This document shows positions 23,693-34,640 of a stretch of 64,000 nt of DNA, piece after piece. Every line of letters begins with the position of its first letter. Position 1 is the first letter of the stretch. The DNA comes from Cerrena zonata (taxonomy: Eukaryota > Basidiomycota > Agaricomycetes > Polyporales > Cerrenaceae). The stretch spans positions 62,001-126,000 of the forward strand of contig JASBNA010000083.1 in assembly GCA_038087015.1 (NCBI GenBank), read 5' to 3'. The notes under the pieces are model-generated. The model was not told where the DNA came from and searched no databases. It worked only from the letters and a program-made list of their open reading frames with translations. A program made the translations under genes and the position numbers.

Positions 23693-25108
23693 ATGTTCTC
23701 AGCACCTCTTGTTTTCTTATTCTCAGCTGTTTGCGCTCATGCAGCAACATTTCAACCATCTGGAATTCCTTTCAAAGGTCCGGTAGTTACACCTGCTGGT
23801 CTCTCTGCTTCTGTGGTCTTCTCCAATCTCACCACGCCTCGTGGAATCGCTTTCGACGAGCTCGGCAATCTCTTGGTTGTTGAACGTGGATTGGGAATAT
23901 CTGTGTTAACCGAAGTACAGGGCGGATGGGAGCGCGAAATTGTCGTTAACAATACTGACTTCACTCACGGAATCGTGGTTGACGGGCGGCGAATTTTTGC
24001 GAGCACAGCTACCACTATCATCGAGCATTTCTGGGACCCAGAGACCAGAACCGTGACTGATGCTTTCCCAGCCGTTACTGGACTTCCAGGAGATGGAGGT
24101 ACTTGCGTTTCTGTACTCTCTACGTATATCAACTAAATCCAACCATACAGAGTTGACGACCCATACTTTCCTCCTGGATCGTGACAAAGACAACATCGTC
24201 CGGGGATATCTCGTTGGCTCTGGTCCGCTCACCAACATTGATCTTACTGCTCGTGATCCTGCTTCAGGTCGTTCTCAAATCCGCCGCCTGAAACTCCCTG
24301 AGGTACAAATTGCCGTATTTCCACCTCCACCTATCGGATGGCCTGGAGACGATCTCGTTGCATTTGGAATTCGCAACCCTGCAGGATTCGCGTTCAGAGA
24401 TGGCGGTTTATATGTAGTCGAGAACGCCGCTTCCATCGATGCTGTTCCTGGTTTTGAAGGGGATTTCGCAAATGATAACCCAGCTGACGAACTGGAATTT
24501 GTTGATCTCTCAGCTAAGGCAAAGTCGTATGGATTCCCTGATTGCTCTACAGTTTGGAATCCCTTCGGACGCCCGGGTTTGTCGAAGGGGGACCAGTTCA
24601 ATTTGAACTTGGATGGCACTCGAGACGATGCGTTCTGTAAGCAGGTTGCAAATAACGAGCCCCCGGTGTTGAATTTCCAGGTACGAAATGACCGTTCGGT
24701 TCTATCATATTTGGCTCACCCCGAGTAGGCACATTCAGTGCCATTGGATATCAAATTCTACGACCGTTCTCAGAAGAACGGCAGAGTCGGACTGCCTGCT
24801 CGTTTTGACGGAGACGCATTTGTCTCGTTCCACGGTTCTTTCAACCGAGTCCCACCAACCGGTTATGGTGTCGTTCGGTATGTACCTTTCTTATTCGTGC
24901 TGTTACTTTCTTAACACATGTTGTAGTGTCCCATTCCCCCTCAATGGAGACAGCTATGAGTTCATTGTTCAAGGCCCAGAATCTTGCGGCTTGCCCAGAT
25001 CAAGGAAGGTGCATCCGTCCCGTCGGATTGGACTTTGACAGAAAGGGAAGATTGTTTGTTAGTAGTGATTCAAGTGGAGAGGTCTTTGTGGTTGAAGCAT
25101 CGAAGTAA
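23693..25108 (+). CDS. Secreted glucose/sorbosone dehydrogenase-like beta-propeller protein, possibly frameshifted
   Basis: Exons 23693-24098, 24151-24680, 24729-24877 and 24927-25108. A clear signal peptide comes first (FLFSAVCAHAATF). The propeller motifs are those of L-sorbosone dehydrogenase-like proteins: TTPRGIAFDELGNLLVVERG, THGIVVDGRRIFAST, FGIRNPAGFAFRDGGLYVVE, ADELEFVDLSA, YGFPDCSTVW, SFNRVPPTGYGVV, and the end CIRPVGLDFDRKGRLFVSSD. Relatives include PQQ-dependent sugar dehydrogenases of the AA12 type. The exons sum to 1267 bases, one more than a multiple of three. The last exon needs a frame change between about 24930 and 25000 to reach the conserved end. Without it the protein stops at 25038 and lacks the last blade. 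Confidence 0.8.
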
Positions 25109-25227
25109 ACCTAGTGTGGTTTGAATATTGTGTATTATCGGGTCGTATGTTGATATGATATGACAATCGCTACCCTCGATTTTGTGAAATCTATTGATAC
25201 ATTCCCAGCGAGGATCTTTAGAGCACG

Positions 25228-26248
25228 CTAATGGTTGTGCCGGGGTAACAGGATGGGTAACAACGGTGCAACAGTCGCAGCTACAGTTCCTACTCCAACT
25301 GCAAGTGTAGTTGCGGCAACTGAAATTGGGTATAATACAAACAGGTAAATTGCGATAGCCATCGCGAGGAGGGCTACGGAGAAGCCCAGTAGCTGCGAGT
25401 AAAGATTCGGAATAGGCGACAATTCGTTTAGATACGGAAAAAGCTCAGACGTACCCTCGAGGAGACCACCGCAGCCCTGAACGACGCCATCGCATGCTGC
25501 TCCTTATGTCCATCGGTGACTGCACTCAGTGCTGGTGAAACAGCTCGAACATTCAAATGTACGTCCGTGTCATAATGGCCAGTCTCGACCTCCTGTCTTC
25601 TCTTCAAGGCTTTACGATCCTTCCTCCATTGTCGTAGAAATCTCACAATCCGCTTCGTTACACCAACATGTGAGTCGTGATATCCCGCATGCATGGCTAG
25701 ACCGGCTACAGCCATCATGGTGGATCCTAGACTTGTAACGAGAGCGCACCATAGTAACGCTACTACAGCTGAAGCTTTTGCAGGACGACTATGTGGATCA
25801 TCTCCAAGGGCAGATGTCAAATCTGCACATATCACGCTAGTGCATGATGAGACGACGGAGGCTATCAGAGGTGCCTATGAAATCGTGCATTTAGGGTCGG
25901 TATGTAGATTACCTGAGAGATGTAGGTACGTACACCAACAGCTAACGCTGTAAGAATCTGCTGTTGTGTATTCGGTACAGGGTCATGATGGATGGTCGAT
26001 AGACGGCTGGGACCATCACGAGCAATAGTATCTGAGGGATAATGGACATGACGATTATGTTCGGTCGATGTTCGGCTCTGCAATCCTGTATCTAGCAGTT
26101 CATCACTCTTCCCATCGTAGACATCGGTAAATGTTGGGTGTGTGTGCTCCTGTGATTGGTTTGCAGGAGGGGTGGTTGGTATCACATTAATAGAGGGAAG
26201 AAAGTGGGACTCTGGGTCGAAGGGAATTGGTGCATTTTCCTGCGACAT
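25228..26248 (-). CDS. Hypothetical membrane protein of a basidiomycete-specific family
   Basis: Three exons are supported, with donors after TYISQ and after AVVSSR; the start is ATG at 26246-26248 (MSQENAPIPFDPES). The N-terminal 110 residues are polar. After them come hydrophobic segments: LTALAVGVRTYISQAPLIAS, ASAVVALLWCALVTSLGSTM, LLGFSVALLAMAIAIYLFVL and a last one near the C-terminus rich in Val and Ala. A basic cytosolic loop (RFLRQWRKDRKALKRRQ) lies between. The WCALVTSLGSTMMAVAGLA motif is common in mushroom proteins of unknown function. I know of no biochemical role. It faces the divergent NAPE-PLD-like gene. Confidence 0.72.
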
Positions 26249-26544
26249 CAAATAGTGCAGTTGGTACGAGTGTAAGAAGGATTCATATGCACTTACCTAC
26301 AAGACCGGTACCTTACCTTGTTAAATGGGATCTGTCAAAATTAGTGGGATGCCAGCATCAAAGTGACCCACTCAATAGTTCACAGCAACAGGCAAGCGTC
26401 AAGCACGTAAAGGATGTTCTCGCGGTCTCTCCACTCTTGACGACGACCACAGTTGGATCACTGCCGTCAGCAACCCAGAAATACTCACAATGTATACACA
26501 CTCGAGAGGAGCAGGTTATCCCTTGACTCTCCCTTAGCTAAACC

Positions 26545-28053
26545 ATGTCGGATTCAAAAACTCAACGTAATGGCTCATCCTTCGTCAACCCATGGTCGTC
26601 CGGTTTCTCTCTTCGTCAATCTGCAGAAGCGATTCTAAAAGGTCCACTAACACGAAGTACACCATTTAAGGTTGATGTAGAACCTGTGAAGACAGTGGAG
26701 TGCGATTTGGAGGTGTATGAATCGGAAGAAGCGAAGGAGGGTGTGTGTGCAACATGGCTCGGGCACGCGGTATGCGACTTGATTTTGGAAATGATCATAT
26801 TCACTTTGCTCATTCCAAGTGATCCAACGATGTCATCTAGGGATTCCTCGTCCAAATATCTGGTCACGTTCGAATCATATTCGACCCAATCTTCTCTGAG
26901 AGGGCATCACCTTCAACTTGGATTGGACCTCGGAGATGGTTGGCTCCGCCTTGTGAACCTTACGAATTACCGGAAGTCCACTTCATAGCTATATCTCATA
27001 ATCAGTATGCATTCTCCCCATTCGTTGACTAGCATTGGCGACATGAGCTTACTATGTTTTATAGCTACGACCATCTGGATATTCAGACTTTGAAAGATAT
27101 CCATAAACGTTCTCCTTCCGCCCATTTCCTAGTTCCCTTAGGTGTGAAGGCTCTCCTCGTAGATGAATTGAGATTACCGGACGATCAAGTCACAGAGAAG
27201 CAATGGTGGGAATCGATCTCGTTCGACATCGACAACACTCAAGTAAATTTCATTTGTACCCCAGCACAACACAACAGTGGTAAATATTCCTCAGAATTGA
27301 AGCCGTCATCTCTAATACATTCTCACAATATTTATCCTATCTAAGGTCGTGGCCTCTTAGACCAGAATCATGCGCTGTGGTGCAGCTGGGTCGCACGATG
27401 CTCCACGTCTACTCCGAATGTTGACAAGGAACATTCAGGATTATCGCTCTTGTCCTTGAGACGAATGACTGCAAATATTTATCACGCAGGGTGGGTACTA
27501 TACAGTACCTATTATCATCTTCTCCTTAATCCTCACATTTTTCTGCAGGGATACAGGCTACACGACACCGTCTGGCCCATGTCCTGCCTTCTCAGCAATT
27601 GGCAAACGGTATGGCCCTTTCGATTTGGCTATGGTTCCAATTTGGCGAGGAGCCTCTCTGTCAATTCTCGGACAGATGGGATACAGAGTACGTATCGTCG
27701 CACTATTCTGCGACCCTACTCCCTGTCTAATTATTCTCATGTAGCTCACGGCTGAAGCAACACATACCTTTCTTTCCACTCTACATGCCTCACCCCGTGA
27801 CGCAGTTTCTCTCGCTCGCGACGTTCGTGCGCAACATACACTTGGAATGCATTTTGGTACATTCTGCGGGAGCGAGGACGAGAGCAAAGAACCTCTTGTA
27901 GAGTTACTGGACGCCTTAGAAGCTGATCACTCGAGAATCACAGGGTCAGAGAGCAATGGACGTAAGTCTACGAACTTACGAGAGTCATGGAAAGAAATGG
28001 GAGGATTCGGTATTATTGACGTCGGACAGACTATCACGATAAAGTCCAAGTAA
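26545..28053 (+). CDS. NAPE-PLD-like metallo-beta-lactamase-fold phospholipase D
   Basis: Six exons (26545-26769, 26841-27004, 27065-27279, 27346-27490, 27549-27687, 27745-28053) give 398 residues without frame problems. Key blocks: [40 protein letters not shown], the metal-binding HxHxDH motif as [51 protein letters not shown] and [15 protein letters not shown]. This matches N-acyl-phosphatidylethanolamine phospholipase D, a zinc hydrolase that releases N-acylethanolamines from membrane lipid. No signal peptide is seen. The intron phases all close cleanly, so the gene looks intact. Confidence 0.9.
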
Positions 28054-28364
28054 CTACGAGGGTTGGCTTTCCCGACCACGTCTCGCGAGCGACCTCGGAA
28101 TGTATCGACCCCGCCTTTACGGAAAATAGTAACACGACGGATCATATTGTGAGGACACACTTGCATTTTGACATGTTGACGAAGGTACGCTGGGTTCAAA
28201 CCGTGATTCTAGTGTGGGCAGCCCAGCCCCGTTTGGCACCCAATGAGATGCACTCAGTACGGTAAGGTTGCATCTCGGCTGGTGGTGAAACTTTGCTTGC
28301 TTCACGTACCCTCCAAACTCTTTGCTAGCATTATAGTACTGGTCTTTAACTATATGGGATCTCT

Positions 28365-29535
28365 TCGGTGCATCCCCCGGCTCCGAGCTCGAGCTCGAGC
28401 TGGGGTTGGAGTGTCAGGCTGGTGTCTCGCCCAATGGCGGAGGCCGCACGTGGTTTTGACATTTCGAACCAGCCTCTGTTTTGGGAATACATAAAAGCCC
28501 GCTGCCCGCCACCTTCTCCCTTTCCTCATCTTGACCCACTACTACCACATCATCACTAGAACTCTCTGGTCAAGTGCGGTTGACACACTCTCGAACTCTA
28601 CTTTCCTCATCCGAGTTCTACCGCCCTCGTCAGGGCCCTCTGCTATGACTATAGCTACATGTGGTCGAATCGCGTCACGCATACCCCTCACCCACCCACC
28701 CTCCAGAAAGGCCGGAACATCTGAGCTTCTCCCCTACCCCAGTAAGCATCGAGTTGACGTTTGGTTTCGTGACATTCGGCTGACCCGCCCGCTAGTAGTG
28801 TCTACCCACCAGATCGAAACCATGATGGCTTGAGACACCCACTGATGCCATACCGGTCGACTCCAATGCCTCTGATCCCGCCCACCACAATCATAGACGT
28901 ACATGCCCGCTAGAGTCGACACACTATATGTGGTCGTAGTTTCCATACGCCACAGTACTGTCGAAGCTACTCCGGGTACGTTTTGATGTGTCATCATTGT
29001 GGGTTGCTTACTGATTTGGTGTTGTAGTCTCTCCGTATCCCCACTTGCGAGACGGAGGTCAGCCGTGTACAGAGCGCCCAAGTCGAACCAGAAATCACGA
29101 ACCACGAAGAGCAGCAGCCGTAGTTACTACGCGATCTATCGCTCTGCATTAGGTATGTTTGTTTGCTTGACACTACCTACAGTGATGATGTGCTTACATC
29201 AACCTTTGGACAGACACTAATGGAAACATCGCACAATCGCTGCGCCCGCCACATAACGAGTTGCAAATTGATAGACAAGTCTTAAGTGAACAGCCAGTGC
29301 GCGATGAATGCTGAGGTCATTTGGTCCTCTCGAGGTCGTCGGATGGCCGCGGCATACATCGACCTGTCTAATCGCTGAGGTATGAATTAGCTGTCGGTTT
29401 GCAATTCACTCGGGCCCCCACCATACATCTACAGTCCTAGCCAAGGTATGTCAACTTGATCCTTGCTACCTAAAACGATCTGCTCATCCAATATGAAGGC
29501 AGGACGCGAGACATGGTTAAGACCCAGCGATTCCT
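28365..29535 (+). repeat. Tail element, copy B
   Basis: Direct copy of the element at 32455-33540 and inverted relative to copy A. It starts at GCATCCCCCGGCTCCGAG, passes the GACATTTCGAACCA box and a TATA-like ACATAAAAGCC at about 28489-28499, and shows donor-like GTAAGCATCG at 28742. It then has an acceptor-like GTTGTAG near 29027, the invariant exon-like block to about 29150, and a GTATGT donor. It ends near the CAAGGTATGTCAACTTGATC segment. Copy B lies about 0.5 kb upstream of the point where arm 2 begins, so it is not part of the inverted repeat. Confidence 0.75.
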
Positions 29536-30039
29536 TCGCCCTGGGAAACGCTGCCATGGGATATAGGGTTCCCAGTGGACTACTATATTGTCTCTCGCTA
29601 GAATGCGACCCAGTGCTATACGGTCATTGAGGTGCAATATAATCCTTCAAGGTTGAACTCTTCCCGCTTTCCTTAAGCGTTGTGATTGTCAGAATTGTTA
29701 AGAGCTCTAGAATTTAACATTCAACACAGGAGACATTTAGCAAATGCCTCTTAGGTCCTGCAGAATGGCAAGTGTTGAGGACCGATTCAGAGAGACAAGA
29801 GCCTAGGTCGACTGGTCATGTCGTGTAGTTTGACCAGACAAGGTCGTATGAGGTTAAATACGGAAGAGGTCATGCCACCATGTAGCATCTTGAGGGAAAT
29901 TGTTTATGTAAACGAGGCAGCGTAATACGGAGAAGGAGGGTGTAGTTTCGAGTTATACTGAGCTCATGTCGCGATTAGGGAAGGCTCCACGGTATATGAG
30001 AAAACAACTCGCCTATTGAACACCGTGCATTGAGTCTGA

Positions 30040-30387
30040 TGTGCCAGTGGTACCGTGGGTGTTGTGCAGTTTTATCAGGCAAGCAAGGTTAAGTATGGAA
30101 TGGTTTATGTTGTGGATGAGGCCAGGCTGAGTCACAAAATTCTAATGCGGACGGCTACAAAGAGTTAGAAGTTAAACGAGGCAGCCGCATACGGAGGATT
30201 CAGGAAGAGGAGAATGTCACTTGCCGTGCCGCCTATCAGATAATCGGGACCGCTGGTAGATAAGGAGCCAAGTATCTAGATAACCACCACATAACTCTAA
30301 GTTTGGTCTCTAACACCTTATCAACAACCTACCGTCAGTCAATTGAAGCTACCAGGAGTCTCTCGTCCAATTTCGATCTTCATAATG
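30040..30387 (+). pseudogene. Broken copy of the 124-aa ORF
   Basis: Aligned by eye with the ORF at 10993-11367. It has an insertion after GATGTGCCAGTGG, further indels, and a stop where copy 1 reads GTVGRQGAKYL. The last part (DNHHITLSLVSNTLSTTYRQ) is still recognisable and shares the same closing HNG-stop. It therefore cannot encode the copy 1 protein. Confidence 0.55.
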
Positions 30388-30422
30388 GATAGTATTTCAC
30401 GCATGTATGTTCTTTCCTATTT

Positions 30423-32174
30423 ATGCAACTTGATGGTAATTCATCATATCATATTCAAAGCAATGAACTGGAGAACGAACTGGATGACAGTCTTCGTTCT
30501 ACTCTGGGTAGAATTCAGGACGAGGAGAAGCTCAATGATCTTATCATAGAACAGCAGAAGATTGTCGAAGATCTGGAAAGACGTATTGTCAAACATCGTC
30601 GTATCATCGCTACGATCCAAACTCGTCGCAACTTCCTCGTTCCAAGAATACACTCGGTTTGGCCACCAGAAGTACTGGCTGAAGTGTTCTTAAACCTTGT
30701 ATACGAGTATTTCAACTGCGAAGAGATGTATCATGGCCCCTACTCGTGGCTTAAAGCAACTCATGTTTGTCGATACTGGAGAGAGGTCATCATGTCACAC
30801 CCGATATTATTTTCTTACATCAACTATCCGGTCAGAGATTCCCAGCACCTGGAAGAAGCCATCCGTCTTTCTGCATCCACGCCGCTCACAATTCGCATCG
30901 GCGGTATCGGTGAATCATGTCTTGATCTTTGGAAGACAGTCTCCCCTCTTCTATCTCGTGCTAAATCTCTCGAGATACCAACCCCTCCCAATCATTTTGT
31001 CTGGCCACTGTGCCCCAATACAATCTGCTTGAAATGGCGCGTAGACACTTCTATAGTCAACAAGCCCTCCCAGAAGACCGTGATAGACGTGCTCAGAAAC
31101 ATGCCGAAACTCCGTGTTCTGACAAGTCATCTCGGCACACTGGGTCCGGTATGGATCAGGTTGCCAATTCCGTCAACGTTAACAACCCTCCGGGTTGACC
31201 ACTCTGGAACGTCATGTGGATTTTCATTAGAAGAACTAGGTGTTTGTCTTTCAACATTGAAAGCCCTCGTCGTACTAGATTTTCAAGGTTTAGATCCATC
31301 GAGCTACTCATCGTGGTCACTAGCATCTCCGTCACGCCTTCCTCCTGAAACACTCCCCTTGCTAACTATACTTCGGCTTCGGGGCACCCTGAGGGCAGTG
31401 GTCGGTTTTTTGAATTTACCCCTCAGTGCGGTATCCGTAGATGTATACATAACCTCTTCCGTGCGCACCTCCGAAAACGAAGACCTAGCATCCCTCTCTC
31501 GTGCTATGCGGGCCGTTATGCAGTCAAAATCATCCAACTCTCCCGGACCGCACATTATGACTTGCTCATCATCGTTGCATAGATTGAATCCCTATGTCAT
31601 GGCAGCAGACATTTGTGGTATGAGCGACGGAGAACTACATGACCAGGAAATCCCAGTTTTTCGAGTTCATTTCTCTCACTATGAATATGATTACAAGACC
31701 CAGCTGACATCTTTTGCTGAGGCGCACAACAATCTGATATACGAGTTCCGTACCATGATATCAAGTGCACAACGTCTTATTGTAGTCGAGGACATATCCA
31801 TGCCCGCCTATGCAGACCTCATCTGGCCTGCGCTCATCCTCCACCTTCCAAACATTCGGTCGATACAGATGGTCCTAAATGGCCAATGGACAATGGAATC
31901 AGACGAAACTTCGGTCTTTGCCATGGCTAAGCTACTGCCCACAATTCTAGATTTCCATCATCTAACGGAACTAGATATCGTGTGGAAAACCGACCTAAAA
32001 CCTAAAAAGCCCCTCCTGCTTCTATTGGATAATCTCACGAAATCGTTGTCAATCCGACAGGCCCCTACACCTAAGCTAGAAACCCTTGCCATCGATCGCA
32101 ATCTGCTTGCCTTGGTCAGCGAGGACACGGTTGAGAGGCTATCAAGTCTTGTGGGCCGAGTGATACAGAAGTGA
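30423..32174 (+). CDS. F-box-like leucine-rich protein, copy 2 (583 aa)
   Basis: A single open frame of 583 residues, close to identical to copy 1 over its whole length. Same order: N-terminal coiled coil, F-box-like core (WPPEVLAEVFLNLVYEYFN, HVCRYWREVIMSHPILF) and leucine-rich repeats. The segment NYPVRDSQHLEEAIRLSAST reads like the usual post-F-box helix of this family, so copy 2 probably keeps the ancestral frame that copy 1 has lost over about 15-18 residues. One extra residue occurs at DGELHDQ, where copy 1 has GRGHDQ. A spliced alternative start from ATG 30385 (MDSISR, donor GTATGT at 30405, acceptor CAAAG near 30461) would give an N-terminus of MDSISRINELENELDD; which is used is unknown. 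Confidence 0.85.
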   Translation: MQLDGNSSYHIQSNELENELDDSLRSTLGRIQDEEKLNDLIIEQQKIVEDLERRIVKHRRIIATIQTRRNFLVPRIHSVWPPEVLAEVFLNLVYEYFNCEEMYHGPYSWLKATHVCRYWREVIMSHPILFSYINYPVRDSQHLEEAIRLSASTPLTIRIGGIGESCLDLWKTVSPLLSRAKSLEIPTPPNHFVWPLCPNTICLKWRVDTSIVNKPSQKTVIDVLRNMPKLRVLTSHLGTLGPVWIRLPIPSTLTTLRVDHSGTSCGFSLEELGVCLSTLKALVVLDFQGLDPSSYSSWSLASPSRLPPETLPLLTILRLRGTLRAVVGFLNLPLSAVSVDVYITSSVRTSENEDLASLSRAMRAVMQSKSSNSPGPHIMTCSSSLHRLNPYVMAADICGMSDGELHDQEIPVFRVHFSHYEYDYKTQLTSFAEAHNNLIYEFRTMISSAQRLIVVEDISMPAYADLIWPALILHLPNIRSIQMVLNGQWTMESDETSVFAMAKLLPTILDFHHLTELDIVWKTDLKPKKPLLLLLDNLTKSLSIRQAPTPKLETLAIDRNLLALVSEDTVERLSSLVGRVIQK

Positions 32175-32454
32175 GAGTTGGGATGTCGAGATTACGACGA
32201 GTGCTTCGGTGATACAGGCTGTCATACATATCACTCAAATACACTCAAGGCTGCCAAGGTTGTCGTTTATCTCTGAGGCCTCATCCTGCCTCGTCATATG
32301 CGCTTGCTGAGACAGCTCTGATTCAACTACTTGACATTCTCCGCTCGCGTTTTTCTGCCACCTTAGTATAAAATTTTTTCCTTTACATATCCTCTACTAT
32401 TTTTGCCGATATTATAGCAATCGTCTCTTTATAACTATCCGAGAGCTCTCCGAT

Positions 32455-33540
32455 GCATCCCCTAGCTGCGAGGTCGAAGGTCGAAGGATGATGTCTCAAC
32501 CAGTGGCGGCAGTCGCACGTGGTTTTGACATTTCGAACCAGCCTCCGTTTTGGAAACACATAAAAGCCCGCCACCCGTCACCTTCTCCCTTTCCCCATCT
32601 TGACCTGCAACCACCACCATCGCCATCAGAACTCTCCAGCCTCAACAAGCGGGGTTATCCTACTCTCGAATTATACCCTCCTCAGTTAGCTTTACCACCC
32701 TCGTCAACACCTTCTACCTTGACTATAGTCATATATGGTCGAATCCAACCATCTTCACACATAACCCACACCAACCAATTCACTTATCAGCGAGAAAATG
32801 GCACAGCTACCCTTTAACCCTAGTAAGCATTGAGTTTGTGTTCGGCTTCGTGACATTCGGCTAACCCGCCCGCCAATAGTGTCTGCCCACCAGACCGAAG
32901 CTATGACCATGATGGCTTAGAACACCCACTGAAACCATATGGGTCGACCTCAATGCCTTCAATCCCGCCAACCACAATCATGGACCCACACGCCCGCCGG
33001 AGTCGAGCAGGACACTGTATGTGCTCATAATTCCTATACGGTGGGGTGCTTGCTGACTTTGTGTTGTAGTCTCTATCCGTATCTCCACTTGCGAGACGGA
33101 GGTCAGCCGTGTACAGAGCGCCCAAGTCGAACCAGACATCACGAACCACGAAGAGCAGCAGCCGTAGTTACTACGCGGTCTATCGCTCTGCTTCAGGTAC
33201 GCTGGTTTGCTTGACACCGCCGGCGATGATGATGAACTTACATCAACCTTTGAATAGACACAAGTGGAAACGCCGCACTCACCGCCACAGCGGGTTGGAA
33301 CTTGCAGGTCTTACGTGGTTGGGTACTACATGATACGCTGAGGTCTTTCGAGCCTTTCGAGGTCATCGGATGGCCGCGGCATAAACCTGTAAACCCGGCT
33401 ATCGATTTGCAATCCAGTGTACCAGGCATTTACGGTTCTACGGTCCAAACCAAGGTACGACAACTTGATCTTTATTTGTACAGCAACTTGCTTATGCAAC
33501 ATGAATCCAGAACGCAAGAGTTCGTCAAGACCCAGCTGTT
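32455..33540 (+). repeat. Tail element, copy C
   Basis: Lies downstream of F-box-like copy 2, just as copy A lies downstream of copy 1. It has the same landmarks as copy B: GACATTTCGAACCA, TATA-like ACATAAAAGCCC, a GTAAGCATTGAG donor-like site near 32824, acceptor-like TTGTAG near 33069, the invariant CACGAAGAGCAGCAGCC block near 33148, and the CCAAGGTACG end near 33455. Confidence 0.75.
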
Positions 33541-33649
33541 GTTGATACTTGTTTGTTTAATGTGTTTTCCCGTTCGTATTAGTCTTGTCTTCCATTACAC
33601 TGTGTCACCAAGTGGTCCATTCGAAATGCCAAATACCATAACTTGCGTA

Positions 33650-34640
33650 CTTTTTATCAGTAAGGATGACCATTACCGGTTATTGTAAGAATGAATCGGC
33701 TGCAATATTCTGAGTCAGATACTGTACACTTCAAATGCGTACAGTGCCACTCACTAAGTTCGTTGCGGCCACAATGATATTGTCCATAGTCACGAAAGGA
33801 TGGTCGAAGATATGTCTCCCAAACACCTGAGTATATATTAGAGATGGCTCGGATCACGTCTTGAAGGATTGCCATTCGTAAACTGTCTGATAACAGATTA
33901 TGTTTATGCGTGAGGAGCGTATTGAGCCAGTGTCGCTCTTGGGAGGCTATTCATATGTCGGAAGACGAGACAGGAGATAAACGTAGGGCACGTTGAGCCC
34001 AATGATAATATGGATGAATAGTTGAGGTGATGTCGAGAGCATGGTATCGCCGAAATTGAAGTTCTGGCTTACACTCGAGGGATATTGTCATTACTTGACG
34101 AATCAGAAGCAACAAGTCAACGAGTTCTGAGTATGACATGCCGTCCTTGAGGGCTATATCTTTGTCGTTTTTGGACGACAATCCTCACTGAGGATGCAAG
34201 GGAGATGCAAGGAAGGAAGCGCGAGCGAAGGAAGACCAAGCCGCATGAGAACAATCGATAACTCCGGTGTGGGTCAGTGTGGGGTTGCTTTACTGTCGGA
34301 TGTGATCGAACAAAGATGTTGTTAGAGGACCATATCACGCGTATCCGATGAGATAGGAAACGCTGTATGAGATATCGTCCACGTCCCATGGATATAGACT
34401 ATGGGTATTATATTACCTGGTCTGTCAAGTATGGGCTAGTACGGAGCAACTCCATGTTCGAGGGAGTGAATCGGTGGTTTAAGTCGTCCAGCATTCTCCG
34501 AATTCTGTCGGAGAACAATAGAACCTATATGTCGCAAGCAAGAAGGGCTATGTCGTTGCGATTAGCGTGGGTTCATGCACGTACTCGGTGTTTCGTTCGG
34601 ATACTAAGGCCGATAGAGTGGTGTTGAATACAGGAGGGAT
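33650..34640 (-). pseudogene. Possible degenerate or unrecognised spliced gene
   Basis: The minus strand carries several protein-like pieces with splice signals between them. One is RIRRMLDDLNHRFTPSNMEL, ending at a possible GTAATA donor near 34419. Others are SYSELVDLLLLIRQVMTIS and HALDITSTIHPYYHWAQRAL. The last, NLLSDSLRMAILQDVIRAIS, is followed by IFDHPFVTMDNIIVAATNL and a GTGAGT donor. At least one in-frame stop (after PVSSSDI) interrupts the set unless it lies in an intron. I do not recognise the family. It could be a decayed gene left beside the repeat. Confidence 0.25.

Larger units (their letters stand above)
30028..33540 (+). repeat. Arm 2 of the 3.6-kb inverted repeat
   Basis: Matches the minus strand of 7770-11355 across the upstream ORF region, the F-box-like gene, its 3' flank and the tail element. 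Differences are scattered substitutions and small indels, so the duplication is not very recent but still highly similar. Ends were judged by eye. Confidence 0.85.

Noticed and set aside
28365..33540. LTR retrotransposon formed by direct repeats B and C
   Set aside because: The repeats flank an F-box-like gene, not gag or pol; no reverse transcriptase, integrase, primer-binding site or polypurine tract was seen, and copy 1 has a tail element on one side only.
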